From: Anaerolineae bacterium
GTDB lineage: Bacteria; Chloroflexota; Anaerolineae; UBA1429
Length of the DNA stretch: 11,061 bases
Direction: 5' to 3'
Assembly: GCA_007118555.1 (NCBI GenBank)
Contig: SKRJ01000423.1
Coordinates: 1 to 11,061 of the forward strand
Below, one piece after another: positions 6,720 to 11,061 of the stretch. Numbering within the stretch: position 1 is the stretch's first letter; each line of letters opens with the position of its first letter. The position numbers were made by a program, and so were the translations under genes. Under the pieces are notes generated by a model, which was given only the letters and a program-made list of their open reading frames with translations, had not been told where the DNA came from and did no database searches.

Positions 6720-9700
6720 TACCCCACGCTGACTTGGGCGGTGGCGCTCCTCGTGGTAGGGCTCGTGGGCTTTCCGCTGCTGTTCCCGATCCTGCGGCAT
6801 CTGCCGGACGGCGGCTATGGCCTCGCCAAGACGACGGGGTTCCTTATGCTGGGCTACCTGGCGTGGCTGGCCGCCAGCGTGCGGGCGCTGCCCTTTGCGC
6901 CGGGCACCGTGGCAGCTGCGCTGGTCGTGTTGGTCGTGGCGGCGGGCCTGGCCGCCCGGTGGCAGCGGCGTGCCTTGGGCGCGTTTGTGCGGGCGCGCTG
7001 GCGCCTGTTGGCCCTGAGCGAGCTGGCCTTTTGGGCGTTCTTTGTCGGCTTTTGGCTCATCCGCCGGGGCAACCCCGACCTGTGGCATCCGGTGATGGGC
7101 GGCGAAAAGCCGATGGACCTGGCCTATCTGAACGCCATCCTGCGCAGCGACTACTTTCCGCCTCTGGATCCCTGGTTCGCCGGTGGCTATATCAACTATT
7201 ACTACTGGGGCTGGGTGCCCGTGGCTTCGCTGATCCTGCTGACGGGCATCGTGCCCACCGTGGCGTACAACCTGGCGCTGCCCACGCTGTTCGCCCTGAT
7301 GGTGGTCGGCGTGGTGAGCGTCGTGGGACACCTGCTGCCCCCCGGGGATGGCGACGGGCGCCGCTTTCGGTACGGCCTGCTGGGGGCGCTGCTCGTGGGC
7401 GTGGCGGGCAACCTGGGGCAGGTGCGCCTGCTCTGGGAGCGTGCGACCGACGTCGGGCAGCGCCTCGCGGGGGAGAGCGCCGCGACGCTGTGGGGGCGGG
7501 TGGCGCAGGGGCTGCGCGGTCTGTGGGCCGTTGTCGCCCAGGGCGAACCGGTGGTCATGCGGCCCGAGTGGCCCTACTGGAACGCCAGCCGCATCATGCC
7601 CCACGGCGAGATCACCGAGTTTCCCTTTTTCTCCTTTCTCTATGGCGATCTGCACGCCCACGTCATGGCCATGCCGCTGGCGGTGCTGGCCCTGGGGCTG
7701 GCCGTGGCCCTCGTGGGACGACCGCACCCGCCGATGCGAGAGCGTTCGATGCGGCGAGGGCTCCGGCGCGTGGACGGGACGCGGGTAGGGCACATCCTCT
7801 GGCTGGGATTGGCGCTGGGGGCCCTCTGGTGCGCCAACTCGTGGGACTATCCCACCTACACGGGGCTGGCCGTGGCGGCGCTGGCCGTCTCGACTCTCGC
7901 TATGCGCCCCCTCGACAGGCACGCGGTGGCGGCGGTGGCGTTGCAGGGCGGCGCCATTGTGGTGCTGAGTCTACTGCTCTATCAGCCGTTTCACGCCCAT
8001 TTCGGCATGGCCTATAGCAGCGTCGAGCTCTGGCAGGGCGAGCGCACCGCCCTGGGCGATTACCTGCTGATTCATCTGCCGTTCCTCTTTATCCTGGGTA
8101 GCTACCTGCTTTGGGCGGCGCGGGGGCCCATCCGCCGCAGCCCCTGGTATCGCTCGCTGCGGCTGAACCTGGCGTCGCAGTCCCGCTATCTGCGGGCGCA
8201 ACGGCTGCGCTGGGTGCTGGTGCGGCGTCCTACGCTGGCCTATACGCTGGTCTGGGTGGGACTGTTGACGGCGGCAGTGTTCCTGGTGCTGTTGATGCTG
8301 CTGGGGGCCTGGACGACGCTGCTGGCGGTGCTCCTGCTGGCCCTGGCGGCGGTGACGCTGCTGCGGCCCGGCATCGAGCCCCGGCGCCGCCTGCTGGCGC
8401 TCCTGATCGGCGTGGGCCTGGCCCTCACGGCGGGCGTCGAGTGGGTCGTCCTGCGGGGCGATATCGGCCGCATGAACACAGTGTTCAAGTTCTACCTGCA
8501 GGTATGGATCCTGTGGGGGATTGCGTCGGCTGTGGTGCTGGGTCTGTTCGCAGGGGGCGGCTCGCGCGCGCCCCGTCCCACGCAGCGCGGCTGGTGGCGC
8601 GTGGCTCTGGTCCTGCTGCTGGTGGGGATGGCGGCCTATCCCCTGTGGGCGACCCCGGCCAAGCTGGACGACCGCTGGGGCGTCGAGATGGAGCCCACGC
8701 TGGATGGCATGGCCTACATGGACGTGGCCCGCTACTATGACCGGGAGCGCGAGCTGACGCTGGCCCATGACGCCGGCGCGATCCGCTGGATGCAGGACCA
8801 CGTCGTCGGCTCGCCGGTCATTGCCGAGGCCAACACGCCCCTGTACCGCTGGGGCAGCCGGATCTCGGTGTATACCGGGCTGCCCACCATCGTGGGCTGG
8901 GATTGGCATCAGCGCCAACAGCGCGCGGCCCTGAGCGGGGTCGTCGTGGACTGGCGCCTGCAGGACCTGCGCGAGCTGTACGAGACGCCCAGCATCGAGC
9001 GCGCCGTGGACCTGCTGGCCCGCTACCAGGTGGGCCTGATCTATGTGGGCGAGCTGGAGCAGGCCTATTACTCGGAGCAGGGCCTGCAGAAATTCGAGTG
9101 GATGGTGGGCCAGCACCTGGACATCGTGTACGCCGAAGGTCCGGTGACCATCTACCGGGTTCTGGACGCCGACGTGCAAACGGTTTCCGAACCGCCGGTG
9201 GCTGCACCGTCGGTTTCCGAACCCTCGGTGTCCGAACCGTCGGCGCCCGTGCCGTCGGTCAGCACCTGGGGCGATAGCCTGCGCCAATGGCTGGCCCGAT
9301 GGTGGATGCCTCCGACGGTGGCCGCCCAGGGACCGCCGCCCGCTGTGCTCCCAGAGCCCGAGCCCGACAGTGCGCCGCTGATGCTGGATGTGCCCGTCGA
9401 GGAGCTGCCCGTGGTCGATGGACGGGGCTGGAACCAGGCGGCCACCCGATCCACGCCGCTGGCCATCGTCGCCTGGTGGCTGGCGCTGCTGTTTATCGGC
9501 CTGGCGGGCTGGCCCCTGGCGGCGGCGGTGTTTCCGACATGGCCCGACCGGGGCTATCTCCTGGCCAAGGGGTTGGGCCTGCTGCTGGTGGGGTTCCTGC
9601 TCTGGCTGGGGGCGAGCCTGGGCCTGTTCCGTAACACCCTTGCCTCGCTCGGGGCCGTCCTGGGGGGCGTGGCGCTGGTGGCATGGCTGCTGGGGTGGCG

Positions 9701-11061
9701 TGGGTGGTCGCGACCCGACTGGCGCGCCGTGTTGAGGGGTGAGATCCTGTTCAGCGGCGCGTTCCTGCTTTGGGTCGGCATTCGCATCCTGAACCCCGAC
9801 TTGTGGCACCCTTGGTTCGGCGGTGAAAAGATGATGGAGATGGCCATGCTCAACGCCGTGGCCCGCTCGGCCCATTTCCCGCCCTATGACGCCTATTTCG
9901 CGGGCGGAATCCTGAGCTATTGCTACTATGGCTACTTGCTGACTCTGGTGCGCATGCGGCTGAGCGGCGTGGCGCCCGAGGTGGCGTTCAACCTGGCGGT
10001 GCCCACGTTCTTTGCCCTCACGGTGAGCCACGCCTATGCGGTGGCGGGGCGGATGCTCGGCGGTACATTGCGCCGCGGGGCGGGGATTGCGGGCGCGTTG
10101 TTGGTGGCCGGGGTGGGCAACCTCTCGGGGGCGGCGCAGGTGGCCCAGCCGATGCTGGCGGCGGGGTGCCCCGAGGGGGTGGGCAGCGCGGGGCAGGGGC
10201 TGCTATGCCTGGCCCGGGGCGCCGTCGTCGCAGCGCGAGGCGGGTTGCCGCCCTTTTTTTTCGACTACTGGTACCGTGGCACCCGCATCATCCCCTTTAC
10301 CATCAACGAGTTTCCCTTCTTCACCTTTCTCTTTGCCGATCTGCACCCGCACCTGATGGCCATGCCGTTCGGCCTGCTGGTGCTGGCCCTGGCCGGCGCG
10401 CTGCTGGCGCCCGGGCCGCGTAGCTTTGGTGCGCAGATGCTGCTCGTGGGGCTCTTGGCCCTGACGCTGGGCGCCCTCGGGGTCATCAACACCTGGGATC
10501 TGCCCATTTACCTGCTGATCGTGGCCGCCATCCTGCTCGTCAGGGGTTATCGGCAGGCCGGTCTCCGCGGGATCGGCACCGGCGGCGCCCTGGCCTTGGG
10601 GGTGGGGCTGGTCGCCCTGCTGGCCTATGCGCCCTTTTACCGACATTTCGAGCCCCAGTACACGGGCCTGGCCCTGCTGCCGGCCGAGGAACGCACGCAG
10701 GTCGGCCCCTTTTTCCTGATTTGGGGGCTGTTTGTCTATCTGCTGATCGGCGCCCTCGCCTGGGGGCTGAGCCGGCTGGCGCCCTGGCGGCGGACCGGCC
10801 ATGCGGCGCGGCGTTGGGGCGGTGGGCGCCTGTTGCGACGCGCCTGGGGTCTGGGGCTCCGCCCCTATGTGCTGGGCCTGGCAGGCGGCAGCGTGGGGTG
10901 GGTGGCCCTGGTGATGGGGACGGTGCTGCTCGTGCGCGGCCCCTATGTGTGGCCGGGGCTCCTGGTGCTGATGGCGCCCACGGTGGTGTTGTGCCTGAGC
11001 GCTGTGGCGGCCCGGCGCCGCCTGCTCCCCTGGCTGCTCCTCCTGGGCGCCCAGGGGATCC
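4641..11061 (+). CDS. Giant membrane protein: GT-C-like module plus two tandem DUF2298 (Chlor_Arch_YYY) modules, 3' partial
   Basis: I read this frame from ATG 4641 to the last base without a stop: 2140 complete codons, still open. Three membrane modules follow one another. Residues 1-693 are a GT-C/PMT-like unit with D60-E61 and HPDER (66-70) in the first outer loop, and a soluble region at about 480-693. Residues 694-1513 are a complete DUF2298 unit with NPDLWHP (811-817), GGEK (820-823), YYYWG (853-857), EFPFF...DLHAH (993-1007), NSWD (1066-1069), RMNTVFKFY (1277-1285) and WHQRQQR (1422-1428). Residues 1514-1606 are a Pro-rich linker. From 1607 a second DUF2298 unit repeats NPDLWHP (1718), GGEK (1727), YCYYG (1760), EFPFF...DLHPH (1890-1904) and NTWD (1950), then runs off the window. 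As I recall the TIGR03662 description, one family class has exactly this plan (extra N-terminal region, two YYY copies, then TPR repeats), of unknown function. A C-terminal TPR region would therefore lie downstream. The protein should sit in the cytoplasmic membrane. A role in glycan or glycolipid transfer is inferred from the GT-C module and the neighbours. Confidence 0.9.
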   Translation, partial: MSDLSIERDQQEAPVTEADLPNASHRVRRRGSWRPLAVALALIAILLVGAGLRFVGLNWDENQHLHPDERFVTMVENSLDWPASLGEYFDTETNPLNPYNRGFGAYVYGLLPVIVAKFVGEVTGYTGYGGVFLAGRALSGVYDLMSVLLVFAIGRRLYDARVGLVGALLAALSVLNIQNAHFFTVDSMMTFFVTLALYFAVRVAQGEGWGSILGLGIAFGLAVSSKISVLSFLLVIGLAALLRVFRRPATRDDLEPWERQRRLRLGPWRLSLQVERETPPAETPPIDRVLGGFLVTGALLVVVVFVAFWAFRVAQPQAFTGPGLLGVRLNPRWLEDMRYIQRLVSGEIDYPPSHQWAARAPVTYMLENMVLWGTGLPLGLTIWAAWGLMAYQMYRRNVWAHLLPWVWMTFTFFYQSVQFVKPVRYLLPIYPTMAVMAGFGLVWLWDRGRGTRLPLRMVARGVVVTVLVGTAIWALAFASIYTRPVTRVTASRWIYEHISPGSTLSFELWDDPLPLNLDGQVGDQIYDTVRMDLYWEDIPEKREALYEWIEQVDYIILSSNRLYGSIPRLPMRYPMTTRYYEALFSGELGFDLLHKFTSRPQLLGVQFVDDHADETFTVYDHPVVLIYEKRDDFDMAQVRALFDDIDLERVIRMMPREVNNAPNNLMLDETTWQAQRQSGTWSAMFNRFNLRNRYPTLTWAVALLVVGLVGFPLLFPILRHLPDGGYGLAKTTGFLMLGYLAWLAASVRALPFAPGTVAAALVVLVVAAGLAARWQRRALGAFVRARWRLLALSELAFWAFFVGFWLIRRGNPDLWHPVMGGEKPMDLAYLNAILRSDYFPPLDPWFAGGYINYYYWGWVPVASLILLTGIVPTVAYNLALPTLFALMVVGVVSVVGHLLPPGDGDGRRFRYGLLGALLVGVAGNLGQVRLLWERATDVGQRLAGESAATLWGRVAQGLRGLWAVVAQGEPVVMRPEWPYWNASRIMPHGEITEFPFFSFLYGDLHAHVMAMPLAVLALGLAVALVGRPHPPMRERSMRRGLRRVDGTRVGHILWLGLALGALWCANSWDYPTYTGLAVAALAVSTLAMRPLDRHAVAAVALQGGAIVVLSLLLYQPFHAHFGMAYSSVELWQGERTALGDYLLIHLPFLFILGSYLLWAARGPIRRSPWYRSLRLNLASQSRYLRAQRLRWVLVRRPTLAYTLVWVGLLTAAVFLVLLMLLGAWTTLLAVLLLALAAVTLLRPGIEPRRRLLALLIGVGLALTAGVEWVVLRGDIGRMNTVFKFYLQVWILWGIASAVVLGLFAGGGSRAPRPTQRGWWRVALVLLLVGMAAYPLWATPAKLDDRWGVEMEPTLDGMAYMDVARYYDRERELTLAHDAGAIRWMQDHVVGSPVIAEANTPLYRWGSRISVYTGLPTIVGWDWHQRQQRAALSGVVVDWRLQDLRELYETPSIERAVDLLARYQVGLIYVGELEQAYYSEQGLQKFEWMVGQHLDIVYAEGPVTIYRVLDADVQTVSEPPVAAPSVSEPSVSEPSAPVPSVSTWGDSLRQWLARWWMPPTVAAQGPPPAVLPEPEPDSAPLMLDVPVEELPVVDGRGWNQAATRSTPLAIVAWWLALLFIGLAGWPLAAAVFPTWPDRGYLLAKGLGLLLVGFLLWLGASLGLFRNTLASLGAVLGGVALVAWLLGWRGWSRPDWRAVLRGEILFSGAFLLWVGIRILNPDLWHPWFGGEKMMEMAMLNAVARSAHFPPYDAYFAGGILSYCYYGYLLTLVRMRLSGVAPEVAFNLAVPTFFALTVSHAYAVAGRMLGGTLRRGAGIAGALLVAGVGNLSGAAQVAQPMLAAGCPEGVGSAGQGLLCLARGAVVAARGGLPPFFFDYWYRGTRIIPFTINEFPFFTFLFADLHPHLMAMPFGLLVLALAGALLAPGPRSFGAQMLLVGLLALTLGALGVINTWDLPIYLLIVAAILLVRGYRQAGLRGIGTGGALALGVGLVALLAYAPFYRHFEPQYTGLALLPAEERTQVGPFFLIWGLFVYLLIGALAWGLSRLAPWRRTGHAARRWGGGRLLRRAWGLGLRPYVLGLAGGSVGWVALVMGTVLLVRGPYVWPGLLVLMAPTVVLCLSAVAARRRLLPWLLLLGAQGI
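6720..9179 (+). other. Domain: first DUF2298 / YYY module, complete
   Basis: Residues 694-1513, about 820 long, matching the 700-900 residues I recall for stand-alone members. It holds all family landmarks visible here: NPDLWHP, GGEK, the intact YYYWG motif at 7197-7211, EFPFFSFLYGDLHAH, NSWDYP, RMNTVFKFY and GWDWHQRQQR. A final helix at about 1321-1341 is followed by a soluble region to 1513 that contains the WHQRQQR motif and is probably outside the membrane. Confidence 0.8.
9180..9254. repeat. 15-bp tandem repeat encoding five-residue Pro/Ser/Val units
   Basis: Five consecutive 15-bp units start at 9180, 9195, 9210, 9225 and 9240, with a degenerate sixth at 9255. The clearest copies are TCGGTTTCCGAACCC and TCGGTGTCCGAACCG. 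In frame they encode TVSEP, PVAAP, SVSEP, SVSEP and SAPVP. They form the start of the linker between the two DUF2298 modules (residues 1514-1538). Because the period is a multiple of three, copy-number change would keep the frame. Confidence 0.75.
9180..9458 (+). other. Pro-rich linker between the two YYY modules
   Basis: Residues 1514-1606 have no predicted membrane helix and low complexity. They comprise the SVSEP repeat, a Trp-rich stretch (WLARWWMPP), and then Pro/Glu-rich sequence with PEPEPDSAP. It looks like a flexible, probably extracytoplasmic spacer separating the soluble tail of module one from the first helix of module two. Confidence 0.6.
9459..11061 (+). other. Domain: second DUF2298 / YYY module, truncated by window end
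   Basis: Residues 1607 to at least 2140. The order and spacing of motifs repeat module one with an offset of 897-907 residues. In the 48-residue block starting at NPDLWHP, 29 positions are identical by my alignment; in the 20-residue block starting EFPFF, 15 are identical. The YYY motif is YCYYG here (9918-9932). The window ends before the expected RMNTVFKFY and WHQRQQR equivalents. Confidence 0.78.

Noticed and set aside
4290..7922. A very long open frame on the - strand (about 1210 residues), with similar ones at 2345-4921, 7971-10031 and 483-1793.
   Set aside because: Each is exactly antisense to a gene with clear family motifs. Their His/Gln/Arg/Pro-rich translations have no recognisable domain. 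They exist because the GC-rich sense genes almost never use TTA, CTA or TCA codons, whose complements would be stops; two in-frame CTA codons in the giant gene (near 7971 and 10203) supply antisense stops there.
6734..8017. A + strand open frame of about 427 residues in another phase, with smaller ones at 4736-5398, 8111-8740 and 9920-10423.
   Set aside because: The translations are Gly/Ala/Arg-rich, without hydrophobic periodicity or motifs, whereas the overlapping phase carries the DUF2298 landmarks. They are out-of-phase shadows of the giant gene.
11056..11061. The window ends exactly on GGATCC, which could hint at a cloning junction.
   Set aside because: The same hexamer occurs at several internal places (near 2629, 7166 and 8503) and the window start shows no matching half-site, so chance is enough.

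Overview
The window is a GC-rich stretch (about two thirds G+C by eye) in which every gene lies on the + strand and is nearly end-to-end coding. It most resembles a member of the Chloroflexota (Anaerolineae-like). The main reason is the last gene, which carries the DUF2298 / Chlor_Arch_YYY membrane module. As I recall the family description, that module is largely confined to Chloroflexota, some archaea and a few Clostridia. The taxon is an inference from gene content, not a measured placement.

Layout: (1) 1-585, the C-terminal part of a UPF0104 / flippase-like integral membrane protein, cut by the window start. (2) 582-1724, a GT4-type glycosyltransferase starting at a TTG that overlaps the previous stop. 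(3) 1732-2604, a class I SAM-dependent methyltransferase. (4) 2627-4621, a multi-pass GT-C (family 39-like) membrane glycosyltransferase. (5) 4641 to beyond 11061, one uninterrupted frame of at least 2140 codons. It encodes a giant membrane protein with an N-terminal GT-C-like module, a first complete YYY/DUF2298 module, a Pro/Ser/Val-rich linker made from a 15-bp tandem repeat, and a second YYY module cut by the window end. Gaps between genes are -3, 7, 22 and 19 nt, so this looks like one operon. There is no gene-free stretch over 300 bases. I see no tRNA, rRNA, CRISPR array, insertion sequence, promoter or terminator.

How the genes may work together (inference): a cytoplasmic glycosyltransferase and a methyltransferase could build or decorate a lipid- or polyprenol-linked sugar. 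The UPF0104 protein could help present it across the membrane. GT-C enzymes, which use polyprenyl-phosphate-linked donors, could then transfer sugars on the outer face. The giant protein would bring three GT-C-like units together in one chain. Its function is unknown and it is the item most worth following up.
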